From the NCBI RefSeq assembly GCF_023065955.2, contig NW_026622963.1:6889001-6953000 (forward strand): 64,000 nucleotides of DNA, read 5' to 3'. The notes beneath the pieces were generated by a model, which did no database searches, was not told the origin of the DNA, and saw only the letters and a list, made by a program, of their open reading frames with translations. Below, piece after piece: positions 20,000 through 31,110 of this stretch; positions within the stretch are counted from its first letter, which is position 1; every line of letters begins with the position of its first letter. This stretch comes from Ursus arctos (Eukaryota > Chordata > Mammalia > Carnivora > Ursidae). The position numbers and the translations under genes were made by a program.

Positions 20000-22690
20000 G
20001 AGGGGTGTGGATGAGATGATCTCTGTGTATCAGGGGGGCATTGGGAGCTGGGGTCACACCATCCACTTCTGCCCATGGTTAAATGATTTCAACCGTGGGA
20101 CCAGTTTTCATTGAAAAGCAACCTATGTCTCGTAGCACCCCACTCCCCTTAAACCACGCTCAAGTGACAGGCCACTTAATTATGTAACGCACCTATGTGG
20201 CTGGGGTGAACGACTGCACCTCGAAGGGCTTGTTCATGTGACTTTGAACTTGGGCCTGGGGCTAATGACACCTGGGGCCTCTCTGGGCAAGTCACAGGAC
20301 AGTCTTCCAAGCTGGACTTCAAGTGGCCTTGCGCAACTCAACCTCTGTGACATTTGCTTTGTCCCTGGGACACTCAAGTCCATATCTCTGGAAGCTACTG
20401 CAGAGACTAGTCCTTTATAATCCTTAAAATGGGAATGCCAGTTATTGCAAGGCATTTCGGGTGATTGATTATAGTTAAATGAAAGCCTTTAAACTGCTCA
20501 GTGAAAGGTAAGGAATAAATAAATAATCCCACTTCTCAAGATTCCTTAATTAACTCGTCATCGCTGGTCTAAGTCCTTATGTGTAGAGTTGGCCGATGTA
20601 CCAGTTGTACTAGGAAACCCATGTTGGCCTCCGCTCCATGCAATTTTAGCTCACAGCGGGTGGGGACAAATGAGAGCAAACCAGGGGTGGAATTTTTTTC
20701 CATACCTGGGGCATGCCCTAGTGGAAAAGCAGCCTTTCCAGCAGCGGAAGGCACGTTGCGTGTGCAGCAGGACGGAAACGCCCGGAGTCCCTGACTGTGC
20801 CTTGTCTGATGGCTTCTTTGCAGGAGCTGATCCCTGACACTGAGTGGGGGGAGGGTGATGACCGCATTGAAGTATCCGCTAATAGGCAAGACCCTGCCTT
20901 CCTCCACACCCTCTCTCCTCTTCTAAAGACTTTCTGGAAAACAGAGCAAAAACAATGAGGCGACCCCAAGGGTTGATGAGAATTGCATTCCCCATGCAGC
21001 CCCGATTACCCTGTGCCTTTGTGCCTGTGGACTCCGTGAAGGGTACGGCTGTCAGGTGTCTCTCCTCCCCGTGCAGGGTAATCTGCACTGATTGACTTGT
21101 CCATTGTCCTTCCCCTGGAGCTAAAAACAAAACAGGAAAGGCTGCTTGGTGGGGATAGAGGGGAACTTGGTGGCCAAATGCTGTTGATTTCCAGGCGTTG
21201 GACACAGGCTCATTCTCTCTGAGAAACTTACATCCAAAGGCAGTGACTTTGAAAGGACCGTGGCTGGGAATTAGAGACAGATGCTTAGCTGGCCATGAGT
21301 AGATATTAAATTGTATTAAACTATGCAAACCGCATTTCTCATGCAAGGCCTGTTTCAACCTTACATCAGTCCTTGGGCTGCATTTGCATTTCTATAGAGA
21401 ACGAAATAAAAGCAGCATGTCACTTTCTCATTTCTATTCATAACTGTGGGCTGTTATTATTCTAGCTCTCGTCTCCGTCTCCCCTACACAGCACGGCCAG
21501 ATTAATCTTCCTAAACCTCCATCAAGAGCTAGTTTAGTTCCCAGCATTTCACTTTATCAACTCATGTTTATAAGGCCCAGGCGCTGAGAAGAATTTAAGG
21601 ATGCATTAGATGGGGCTAATTTTAAGGTCACCAGACATCCTGCTCCGTCTGGGACAATCCTTGTTTATGCCTGTTATCCTGATAAAATTATTACTAGTAC
21701 CCCGTTTCACTCTCAGAGGCAATCCGGTTGTAACGATGAATTACACTCATGCCTGTCAAGGGCCTAGAAGGGGTGGAGAGTATGAATGGAAATAATTCCA
21801 GAACGAGGTAGAGTCTGGAAGCAGAGGAGGGGAGACGGTGGAGGAGGGCTGCCGCCCCACGGCTGGGATTGACAGGAGAGGCCTGTGCCCGCCTGGGCTT
21901 CAGAGGATGGAAGGACCCAGACAAAGGGGGAAGGTGAGGGAGCAGCGTGAGGAGAGGTGTGTGTTCTGGGTTGTTAGAGGGCCACAGAGACACAGACAGG
22001 GAAGTTTCTTTCAAGGAGGGTGGGAGGGACAGATCTGGGGGCTTAAAGGGCAGGTGGGGAAATGTGAGCTTGACCCTGAGGTTAGAGGAAGCAAGGCACT
22101 GGCATGAAGAGCCCCAGGTGAGTAGGAAGTTCAGTGGTCCTGGTTGAGGGCTGGCCACCCCACGATGAGTGGCTGATGCAGCCTTTGGACCGCGGAGGCT
22201 GCCCCTGGACCATGCTCCCCACCATCCTGCCTGCCACTCTCCCATGTCCCGCACGATTAACGAGGGAAATTGAAATTTCCACACATGATGGGGTGAGGCA
22301 AATGGGTGTTCTGGTGTTCTCTCTACACAGAAGCCTCCAGCCAAGAGCTGACATGAGCTCGCTGTTGTCACATCAGTTAAATTACGTAAGTGTAATCTCT
22401 GACAGGAAAAACCCAGAAGCTTACGTTTGCAGGAGCAAGCTGTGCAGTTAGGACAGGTACAGTCCTTCAGGGGCCGTCAGAGAACCACGCAGCGTGGCGT
22501 GTTTGTCTGGGCTCCGGGTGGGTCATCCTTTCACTAGTAATTTCACTGGACTGCAGTCAGCAGTAGGGCTCCGTGGTGCCGCACGGCTGTTCATTTTGTC
22601 CTGTGTCTGCTTCTATCTCCTTCCTTCATTCCTTTCTTGGTTCCAGTGCCCAAAACATGGCCATACTCTAAGCTTGCTGTTGTCACGACA
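20000..22690. other. Intronic sequence, largely unassigned
   Basis: A possible weak MIR lies near 20280-20500 ('cctctctgggcaagtcacagg'). Frames such as 21694-22371 on the minus strand (225 codons) are low-complexity, show no family resemblance and no splice context, and are not called. Confidence 0.4.
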
Positions 22691-22694
22691 GTCC

Positions 22695-22800
22695 AATCCC
22701 GTGAGATCAGAGCCTGCCCATTCCACAGATGAAGAGAGTGAGCTTTGGAGAAGTTAAGGCAGCTGGGCATGGTGACCAGCCAGGTGTGGTGTTGAACCCC
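22695..22800 (-). repeat. Probable MIR fragment
   Basis: 'Cattccacagatgaagagagtgagctttggagaagttaagg' resembles the middle of a reverse-orientation MIR, diverged. Confidence 0.45.
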
Positions 22801-22904
22801 CTCCCGGGAGGATTATCCCCAAGCAGGTGTCTGTGAATAGTCTGATTATTCCCAGGGATGCTGTTGAGGAAATTCCACAGCAGATAGAAAGCAATACCAG
22901 GTTA

Positions 22905-23028
22905 GTGGTGCCCAAGCCCGAATGTGCTTTAGCACCCACTGGAGAAGCTTAAAAAAATCCAGGTTCCTGGGCTCTATCCGCCAGAGATTCTATTTTGGGT
23001 CCTGGTGAGCTTAAGAATCTGTGTGTGA
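22905..23028. mobile_element. MER5-type hAT DNA transposon remnant
   Basis: 'Gcacccactggagaagctt', 'ggttcctgggctctatccgccagagattctattt' and 'cttaagaatctg' resemble MER5. A young L1 and a (TG)n array follow directly, so the right end is displaced or lost. Confidence 0.55.
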
Positions 23029-23331
23029 CTACTGGGTATTTACCCCAAAGATACAGACGTAGTGAAGAGAAGGGCCATATGCACCCCAATGTTCATAGCA
23101 GCAATGTCCACAATAGCTAAATTGTGGAAGGAGCCGAGATGCCCTTCAACAGATGACTGGATTAAGAAGTTGTGGTCCATATATACGATGGAATATTACT
23201 CAGCTATCAGAAAGAACGAGTTCTCAACATTTGCTACAACATGGACAGCACTGGAGGAGATAATGCTAAGTGAAATAAGTCAAGCAGAGAAAGACAACTA
23301 TCATATGATTTCTCTCATCTTTGGAACATAA
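23029..23331 (+). pseudogene. C-terminal remnant of L1 ORF2
   Basis: An open frame of about 90 codons (from 23062) ends TGA/TAA-like at 23331. It contains MFIAAMSTIAKLWKEP and WSIYTMEYYSAIRKNE, the known C-terminal end of L1 ORF2p near its cysteine-rich tail region. Only the terminal part is present, without catalytic residues, so it is a truncated retrotransposon piece and not a host gene. Confidence 0.93.
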
Positions 23332-23639
23332 GAACTAGGATGATCGGTAGGGGAAGAAAGGGATAAAGAAAGGGGGGGTAATCAGAAGGGGGAATGAAAC
23401 ATGAGAGACTATGGACTATGAGAAACAAACTGAGGACTTCAGAGGGGAGGGGGGTGGGGGAATGGGATAGACCGGTGATGGGTAGTAAGGAGGGCACGTA
23501 TTGCATGGTGCACTGGGTGTTATACACAACTAATGAATCATCGAGCCTTACATCGGAAACCGGGGATGTACTGTATGGTGACTAACATAATATAATAAAA
23601 AATCATTAAAAAAAAAAAAAGAAAAAAAAGAAAAAAAAA
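23029..23639 (+). mobile_element. Young 5'-truncated L1, sense, with TSD
   Basis: It begins inside ORF2 and carries the 3' UTR and a tail of A with scattered G. The duplication AAGAATCTGTGTGTGA is exact at 23013-23028 and 23640-23655. Its 3' UTR is the same family as the copy at 18736-18958. It contains 'gggcacgtattgcatggtgcactggg' and 'ctaacataatataataaaaaatc'. Confidence 0.95.
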
Positions 23640-23641
23640 AA

Positions 23642-23789
23642 GAATCTGTGTGTGAGTGTGTGTGTGTGTGTATGAATGTGTGAGCGTGTGTATGTGTGTG
23701 TGAGTGTATGTGTGTGTGTGTGTGCATGTATGTGTGTGAATGTGTGTATGTGTGTGAGTGTGTGTGTGCGAGTGTGTGTGCGTGTGTGT
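23642..23789. repeat. Compound (TG)n microsatellite
   Basis: TG tracts are interrupted by GAG, CATG, TATG and GCGAG words over about 148 bases. They directly abut the L1 target duplication, whose own sequence ends in GTGTGTGA. The repeat probably existed before the L1 and was split from its left neighbour by it. Confidence 0.92.
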
Positions 23790-23807
23790 TTAAAGTTCCC
23801 TAAAGTC

Positions 23808-23990
23808 CTGGTTCTCAGACTATAGATGGTTCAGCATCTCCTGGAAGGCTTGTTATAACACAAATGCTGGGCCCCACCCTTAGAGTTTCTGATTCGGGAC
23901 ATCTGGGAGGGGGCGTTGAAAATTTACATTTCAGGTGGCACTGCCACTGCTGGTCCGAGGAGCACACCCTGAGAATCGCCGCTCTAGGGG
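23808..23990 (+). mobile_element. MER5A-type hAT element
   Basis: 'Tggttctcagactatagatgg', 'cttgttataacacaaatgctgggccccaccc', 'agagtttctgattc' and 'tgctggtccgaggagcacaccctgag' match MER5A. It is almost complete. Confidence 0.85.
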
Positions 23991-24364
23991 TGGCCCATGC
24001 TCATCCAGGCCGGGGGCTGCTGTACTGGGGGTGGCTCGTGGTTTCTGGCTGAGGCCCACATTGCCTGAGTCTGTGTTGTGGAGGTCATAAGAGGATGGAC
24101 CCAAGATGCCCACCCAACCAGCCACTTCCCCTTCCTCCCAACCTGGGAGATCACTGTGCCCCTTTCATCTGAGTCTGGACGTGGGCTCAGGATCCCTCTT
24201 GTCTCTCTGCAGCCTGCCAATCCCAACCAAATGGACTTGGCTCACAGGCTGAACTGATTTTTGTTTGCTAAGCTGGACAGCCTAACCGGCATCCCCCAAG
24301 TCAATGATTTAAAAAGTCTGTTTGTTTCTGGAACTTGTGCCATCTGTGTTCATTAGAAGGAACC

Positions 24365-24535
24365 CCTCAGGGAGTGGTTAACCTTGGTTGAGCAGTAAAA
24401 TCACCTAAGAAGTTACAAAAAATAACTCCACTGTTGATGCTGGGCCCCCTCGCAGACCAGGTCGATCGGTGTGTCTGGAGGTGGGCCTGTGCCTTGAGAG
24501 CATCCCAGGTGATTCTCAGGTGCAGTCAGGAGCCG
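24365..24535. mobile_element. MER5-type hAT element
   Basis: 'Gagcagtaaaatcacctaagaagtta', 'gatgctgggccccctcgcagacc' and 'atcccaggtgattctcaggtgcag' show MER5 structure at higher divergence. Confidence 0.65.
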
Positions 24536-25634
24536 GCTGTTCTGTCAGGCCCCTAATTAACCAGGTGTCATGCAAACTCCCCATGTCTGCCTGCACATTC
24601 CCCTTGCACAGCGCCCCATCTCTCCCTACCCCATCCCGCACACCTCTTCATTTTCCTGCCACACAAAATGGCAGGGGAAGCGGCCAAAGGCCCACCAACA
24701 CCACTGTTGTCTTGGAGGATCCCTGACAAGTGGCCAAGATGGGTGGTGGCCACTGTCCCAGAGTGGTCAGAGGAAGCTGTGTTTCTGGAGCAGTGCCAAA
24801 GGAACCGAGCTCCAACCCAGAAGGTGTCGCTTCTCCTCGCTCACCTTATTTTACGCGAATCCAGGGATGCGTGGTGACCCCTGGAGAGGACGTGTTTCCA
24901 TGTAGAGACCCTCTGGTTCTCAGCCCCTTAGTTTGCTCTCTGCACTCACGTCAGGCTCCTCCCGCCACCTGTGTCCAAACACTCTCTCCCTCAAGGCTGC
25001 CCCTCATGCTTCCCTGAACGGCCTTTCCCGAAGTCACCAGCACGCTCCTACGTGGCACTGCTCCTTCTGTTTGCTCTCCCCGAATCACCTCTATTGGCCA
25101 CTCTCTCCTCCCCCAGTATCCTAACTTTTCTGCCTCCTCTTTGTTCCTTCTCTGTTTTCTTTACTAACTTCTTCGCCTTCTCTTGCCCCTTAAATGGGAT
25201 CATGTCCCCAATGCTGCCATCTTGGACCCTTCGTACTTCTCTGCACATCTTGGGATTTCTTCCCCAGACTCAAGGCACTGGTCTGAGCTATGCTGAGTAC
25301 CATTCTCCCAACAGAATCCATAAACAGAAATGTGTCCACCAAATCAACCCTGTTTTCCCTATTTCTATCCCAGGTGCCACTGTCCCTTCTGATTTCCCAG
25401 GTGTGGGATCTCACGGGTACTGAGCTCTGTGATCCACCTGGTAATTGCATCTGGTCCACACTGCCTTCCTGAGAGGCCTCTCGCTATGGCCATACATACC
25501 TTTGCCTCTGCTACTTCGTGCTGGATTATTGAGATGACCTTCCAGCCAGCTGCCCACTTTTCCGGTCTCACTCCCCTCCCACCCGCACACCGTTCTTAGA
25601 GACCCACTTCCAGTATGCCCTTCTTCCTCTCTCT
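24536..25634. other. C/T-rich intronic sequence without recognised features
   Basis: The plus strand is pyrimidine-rich (many CTCC/TTCC words at 24900-25200). This explains the abundance of overlapping short frames. No repeat is named and no gene is supported. Confidence 0.45.
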
Positions 25635-25895
25635 GGCTGCAGATGTCCAGGAAGCATCTGCTATGTGCCTGGCACAGGGCTGAGCACGCTACCTCTATGC
25701 CCATTTCAAACTGACAGCAAACTCAGGGATCAGTAAACACTTATTATCCCTCTCCCGCGTGTAAGGACTCAGATTCAGAGATGCGTAGGAATGGGGCCAA
25801 GGCTCCTAACCACTGACAAGCGTGGAACAGAAATTCAAACTCAGTCTCCTCTGAGCCCTCACTCTTAACCACCATACCCCGCTGTCTCTCCCCTG
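25635..25895 (-). repeat. MIR SINE
   Basis: 'Agcatctgctatgtgcctggcacagggctgagcacgct', 'cttattatccctctc' and 'aaattcaaactcagtctcctctgagccc' are the reverse-orientation order of MIR. Confidence 0.65.
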
Positions 25896-26020
25896 ACCCC
25901 CACTGCTCCGCCGCTGCCCAGCGCATGTAAAATAAAGACCAATCTCCTTGGGTCAGCAGATGAGGCATTTCTAGATCTGCCCTTGCCCACCTTTGTGGGC
26001 TTACCTTCTTTTTACTCCTG

Positions 26021-26034
26021 CCCCCCCCCCCCCC
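26021..26034. repeat. Poly-C homopolymer (14 bases)
   Basis: An uninterrupted run of fourteen C follows TTTTTACTCCTG. Long C runs are often assembly-uncertain. Confidence 0.9.
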
Positions 26035-26229
26035 TCACTCCCTCATTCTCTTCTGTATGTCTTCGTCCAGACTTTTGGTGACATCCAGTACCCCAGGGCA
26101 GGGCCCCTCCTCGAGCTCTCTTGACCTTCTGAATTTCAGAAGCCTTTGTGTATTCTCGTATTTTATTTAATATGACAGTGTCGTGGACCCCTTGTCGGGT
26201 TTTTCAGTGTAACCCTCACGGGTTCTAAA

Positions 26230-26790
26230 CCCTTGAGGGCAGGAACCGTGTCTCGGACACGGCTCGGCTCCAGCGGCTCCCAGCACCCTTGCTCGCAAGC
26301 GGCGCTGGTGCGCAGCCGTGTTGGGTGTTTGGCCATCTCTCGTCCCTTCCGCGGCCTGGGCGGGGCCCCGGGAGTAAGGCCGTGAGGTGCTGCCCGCCCT
26401 CCGGGAGCTGTTCTGTGAAGGTGTCCCGCTCCCCTACCGGCGCTCTGCGCAGCCATAATCGCTTGTTAGATTAGTTTTCCATCCTTCATGGGAATCGTTT
26501 TTCTTCATACGTTTCTGTTTTTCAAGTTTGAATAAAATGGAGACTTGGCTGTACACCAGGGAGGTGCAGGAGAGAAATGAGCAGGGGGAGCTCCCCAGCC
26601 CAACCTGGCTGCAAACCGCCGACGGCGCAGGAATACAAATGACTTCCGGCGGAGCGCGCGGGCCTCCCGGGGGCCCAGCCGCCATTGCTGCTTTGGCTCA
26701 GCGCCTGGGCCGGCAGGCGGCTCTGTCCTCGCGCACGCCTGCGGAGGGCTCCCTGCTGAGGGCGAACTGAGTGTCCCCAGTCAGAAGGGG
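26230..26790. promoter_or_regulatory. CpG-dense intronic block, candidate regulatory element
   Basis: CpG dinucleotides cluster here (for example GCAAGCGGCGCTGGTGCGCA near 26300 and GCGGAGCGCGCGGG near 26650) in an otherwise CpG-poor intron. GGGCGGGGCC-like and GCCGCCATTG words, which resemble SP1 and YY1 sites, occur at about 26360 and 26681. I see no recognised repeat or exon. The function is an inference. Confidence 0.35.
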
Positions 26791-28164
26791 CCACCCTGGC
26801 TTCAAACGGCCTCTCGCTGACGGGCACAAATGGGTGACGGGCTGGCAGCGTGGGACGCGAACATACGGAACTATGTGAGTAATAGTAACGAGCCCTGAAA
26901 CAGAGATCAGCCGTAGGGACACAGCTCACCTGGAGAGCTGACGTAGTGAAGCGAACATCTAGGTCCGATCGGTACGATTCTAAGGTTCCTTAACTGCCAG
27001 GATTTCTGGATCCTTCTCCGCCTGGATTCTGGTTCTCGGCCAGTGTCACACAATCTCAGCTACCTAAAGGAGAAGCTGCTGGGGTTGGTGAGAGTGCCGA
27101 GGGGCGGTGAAGGACATAGGAAGGACATTTGCCGTCTCTGTGTCTCTGTGCTGTTTTTTTCTTCCCTTTAATGATGAAAAGTGATACCCACATCCCTGTC
27201 CCACACGCTGGGGTTGCTTGCTTTTCATGGCACTGAGTAGAAGTCGCCTCCTTTGACTTAGCCCCAGCTGGCTACTAGCTGTGGCAGCTGAGGAGCACGG
27301 CCGCCCACGGCCTCGGCACTAAGCACAACGTGGAAGCATCTGGAAATAGTCTGCCGTTTCCACCCTCTGGACCTGGGGGATGAATTTAGCCCCTCGGGGC
27401 GCCTGTAAATGGCAGGACCAACAGTCGAACTCAGCACAGCCTTCTTTCAAAGCCCAGGCTGAAGTACGTGGGGGTTTCTATTATGAATTTGGGGATCAAA
27501 TTAGGGAAGTTATAATCCAGTTGAAAGGAAGGGTCAGGAGGGGGATTGGAAGAATCAAGAAAGCTTGAGAACTGACCAGGTTTGAGGGGGCCAAGGACCC
27601 TCAGAGGGAAAAGTCATGACTCCATTTTGTAGTCTTGGCTATTGGCTGAGAGGCAGGACAGCCCCGGGCCCCCAACCCCCAGGAGGAGGCAATCTGGAGG
27701 GGTGAGGTAGAAGGTATTGAGATGAGTTTTGGAAATGTGGCGATTGGATAGTTGCAGACATACCAGGTAGCCATTGTCTGTCACATCCTCTGACTCACAT
27801 TCTAGATACGCTGTGAGTATGGATGAGCAAAAACACAGGAAAAAGAAAGCCTCTTAGGTTGGGAGAGACTCTGGAGGAAGTAGAATGAGGGATGGCAGTA
27901 GAAGTAGCTGTCAGAGAAGTCGGAAGAGGAATAAAAATGGTGTCATGGCATGCATGGCAGAAACCAGCAGGGAGCTGGTTCCAAATGAGTTGTCAAGGCC
28001 GCCCTACAACGTCAGGGAAGTCAAGATGGATGCCCCTGTGTGGACTTGGGAGGGCTCAGTTCAACCCAGGCACGTTCACTAGGAAGCTTTCACAGGCCCG
28101 GCCTTATGTTTGGTGCAGGGGTAGAGAAAGGCAAGTCCCTGCTCTCGAAAGTCTCAGGAAATCA
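26791..28164. other. Intronic sequence without recognised features
   Basis: It is apparently unique, with short random frames only. A weakly repeat-like stretch near 27160-27320 could not be assigned. Confidence 0.4.
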
Positions 28165-28350
28165 CCTTGAGACAGACTTGAGTTGAAATGTGTCTTTTCC
28201 ACTTAGCCCAAGATTGTCATTCTCTGAGCTTCTGGTTCCTGATATGTAGAACCAGGCACACTAATCCCGGCCCCCAGGCAGGTACTGTGGCTGTGGATGT
28301 TTCTGGGACTCCGAACTGTTGCATGTACAATACTCACACGGTGCTTGGAG
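28165..28350 (+). repeat. Probable MIR SINE
   Basis: 'Gagttgaaatgtgtcttttccacttagcc', then a 'tctgagcttctggttcctgatatgtagaa' middle, then 'aatactcacacggtgcttgg', is in MIR order, diverged. Confidence 0.5.
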
Positions 28351-29068
28351 CTTAATGGTGCTTGTTCGGTTGTGCTTAGGACACGTGATGACAAGAGAAC
28401 AAAGGGCAGTTTCTGGGGGCCTTCCTGCCAGCCGCACGGAAGCCTGCCTTCCTCGGGAGTGGCATCCTTTCTTCAGTGGTTTGGGCTGTTGAGTCAATCA
28501 TGCCTGATTTTTGCCGCCTCATGTGGCTTTTCAGTACTAAAAAGAATCTCCTATTTCTAGAACTTTCCGTCCTTTAATGTGCTTTTTGGCCCAGATGTTC
28601 TGACACAGCCCTCTTTCATTTTTCTTCTCCCCGTTCGGGCAGAGACCGGAGCCCCCTTCTGTTGGCTGGTGGTGTTCTCGCTTGCCCCATCACGGGGAAA
28701 ACACACGGTGTTGTGCTCCATAGCAGACGACAGGGGTCCCTAGATGGCTCTGAAGGTTACGACACCACAGATAAGCTGTGGGGACTGGCCCCTTACCCTC
28801 TGGGTAAGGCACTCTTGGGAGAGTGGGAAGTCGATGCTGCAAAGATAGGGCTCCTGGAGAAATACACGTGTGACTTAGAAGCTGGAGGATGTGGTGGGGG
28901 AAAGAGGTCAAAGCAGGGTCAGGAAAAACCAACAAGGTGTGGCCCGTGAGGCTGACATAGGTTGTGCCGCCCCAATGCTGCCTCATGCCCGGCTCCTCCT
29001 GGCAGGCTGCTCTGCTCCATGTGCTTGAGATCAGTCTCCCCTGGGCCTCCATCCAGGGCACTGAGATT

Positions 29069-29259
29069 TTTTTTTAACAGATTTTATTTATTTGTCAGAG
29101 AGACAGCACAAGCAGGGGGAGCAGGGGGAGCGGCAGGCAGAGGGAGAAGCAGGCTCCCCACTGAGCAGGGAGCCCGATGAGGGACTTGATCCCAGGACCC
29201 CGGGATCATGACCTGAGCCAAAGGCGGACGTTGAAAGGACTGAGCCACCCAGGCGCCCC
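29069..29259 (-). mobile_element. Can-SINE, antisense
   Basis: It runs from a poly-T/AACAGATTTTATTTATTTGTCAG start to CCACCCAGGCGCCCC. It is flanked by a 14-bp duplication with two mismatches (AGGGCACTGAGATT / AGGACATTGAGATT) at 29055-29068 and 29260-29273. Confidence 0.93.
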
Positions 29260-30120
29260 AGGACATTGAGATTCTTGTATGTCAAACTGGGAGGGCCTTC
29301 TGGGGTCACCTGTCCCCCCTCTCCCTCTGTCTTCCCCACAGTGGGGCGGTTGCCTCTGTTTGCCTGGATGGTTGGAGGAAGGTAAATCACAGTGTCTTGG
29401 TGTCATAAACTTGGGACTAGGAGGGCAGTGTGGATCAGAAAGACGCTCACATCCAGGGCAGGAGGCTTGCTAACTGGGCATGGTTGACCTCTTCTACCTG
29501 GCCGGTATCCCTAGCAGCCAGGAAGGCCAACCGGGATGTGCAGGCTCTAGATAGGGTTAGCTCTGTTGGCCAGGCGTGTGGAGGCACACTGCCATCCACT
29601 GCTATGGGTGACACGATCATTCTTGTCTCAGTCATTTAATGAGTCAGAGCAGCATTGCTTTCCATCCCAACTGACCAGTTCCAGTTGGGGTGTCTCCCCA
29701 ATTTAACCTCAGGAGTAACAAGTTTAATTAACTGGCACAAGAAATTCCCCTATTAATAGATTCACTGGAAATCCCTTGATGTGTCATCTTATTCATGATC
29801 TTGTTTGAAATGAGCCCATGTCAACATTCACGAGTCACGAACCAAGAACCACACTGACCTACCCAGGCTGTTTGCCCGGGTACCATGACGCATTAGAGTC
29901 AGGGCCAGAGGTGCCATCTGGGGTCCCACAAAGACACTCCCACATTCTCATTCACTTTGGACCTTTGCTCCCTCTCGCTTTGTGCCCCACCCCCTTCCTC
30001 CTCTCAGTTCTAATGCCGATGGTTCTGGGGACTGGATTCTTTTGCTCTGTATCTGCCAGAAATGGGCCTCCGCAGAGAAAAAGCCTGGGAGGGGGCTGTT
30101 AAGGTGTCCCTGGCTTCCTC

Positions 30121-30357
30121 TAGGGCAGGGTTTCTTTGCCTCGGCACCACGGGTATTTTGGGACAGATAACTGAGCAGGGGGTGGGGAGGGGACAACTGT
30201 CTTGTACACGGTAGCTTCTAGCAGCATCCCTGGCTTCTGTCCACTAGATACCAGTAGCTGCCCCCACCCCTCCGCTGTGATAACTAAACATGTCTCCAGG
30301 CATTATCTGATGTCCCCTGGCAGGCAGAATTGCCCTCATTGAGAACCACTGTTCTAG
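30121..30357 (+). mobile_element. MER20 (hAT-Charlie), near full length
   Basis: 'Gggtttctttgcctcggcacca', 'tagcagcatccctggcttctg', 'cactagataccagtagc', 'aaacatgtctccaggcatt' and 'cattgagaaccactgttct' follow MER20 from end to end. The outer ends AGGGTTTCT and AGAACCACTG are the expected terminal sequences. MER20 copies have been reported as regulatory elements in placental mammals. Confidence 0.88.
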
Positions 30358-30654
30358 AAGCGGCAGCAGCAGTAGGTACAGGAGGTGTAGAGGCTTCTGG
30401 AACCTTCCCCACGTGTCTCCTTCAGTTGGGAGTTTCAAGGGCAGCTCCTGCTGGGGGTGATAGAGGGCAGTTCCTGGAATTCTCGCCATATCCCTGGGCC
30501 TAGCGTGCTTCTCTTCCATTTCTGTGGCTATTTTTTCAGCCAGAAACCCTCTCACTTTTCACATCGTTCTGTTGCTCGCTGAGTCCCGGTTGTGCCGGAC
30601 AGGCCCGTGGCAGCATCGCTGACCTTGCCTGTCAGGTTGACTGGGAGGAGGCGG

Positions 30655-30760
30655 TAGACAGAACCTGAGAGATCCTGGCTCGGCCCCTCCCTGGCTGTGT
30701 GACTTAGGGCACTTGGTGCATCATGTCAGCCCTGTGTCCTGGTGAGCTCGTCACATCACC
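30655..30760 (+). repeat. MIR fragment
   Basis: 'Ccctccctggctgtgtgacttagggcactt' is the conserved MIR middle. The rest is diverged. Confidence 0.55.
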
Positions 30761-30859
30761 CAATGATATGATAGCCAGAGACCCTGAAATGCCTGGATCC
30801 TGCCTGTGGCCTTCCCAGGGGGGAGAGAGCCCAAGAACACTAGCAGATGGGTGACAAAG

Positions 30860-31110
30860 TATGGTGTGTCTTGTTCTAATGCATTAGTTTTGTCCTGGCA
30901 AGTTCTTGTGCTAAACATCAGTGATCAAAGCCATTATTCCAAAGGAAGTAAAGGATTAAGTTTCCTCAAGAGTTTTATGCTTGCAATAACAAAGTCATTT
31001 CTTTCTGTAAGAATGTAATTAATACAATGTTTGTAATGGCCACAAGGTATATTTTGGTAATATTTTTAGGCCATTGTCATTATAATCCATTGTTGTAATC
31101 AAGAAAGTAC
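30860..31110. promoter_or_regulatory. Repeat-free AT-rich block, candidate non-coding element
   Basis: The block lacks recognised repeats and is dense in homeodomain-like TAATTA/TAAT words and SOX-like words (AACAAAG at about 30988; CCATTGTCATT and CCATTGTTG at about 31071-31094). There is no coding signal. This is an inference from base composition only. Confidence 0.25.

Noticed and set aside
21694..22371. 225-codon minus-strand frame
   Set aside because: It is proline/serine-rich low-complexity sequence with no family resemblance, no splice context and no CpG or promoter sign. It is likely a chance frame.
23062..23331. 89-codon frame as a host gene
   Set aside because: Its sequence is the C-terminal end of L1 ORF2 and lies inside a retrotransposon with a target duplication.
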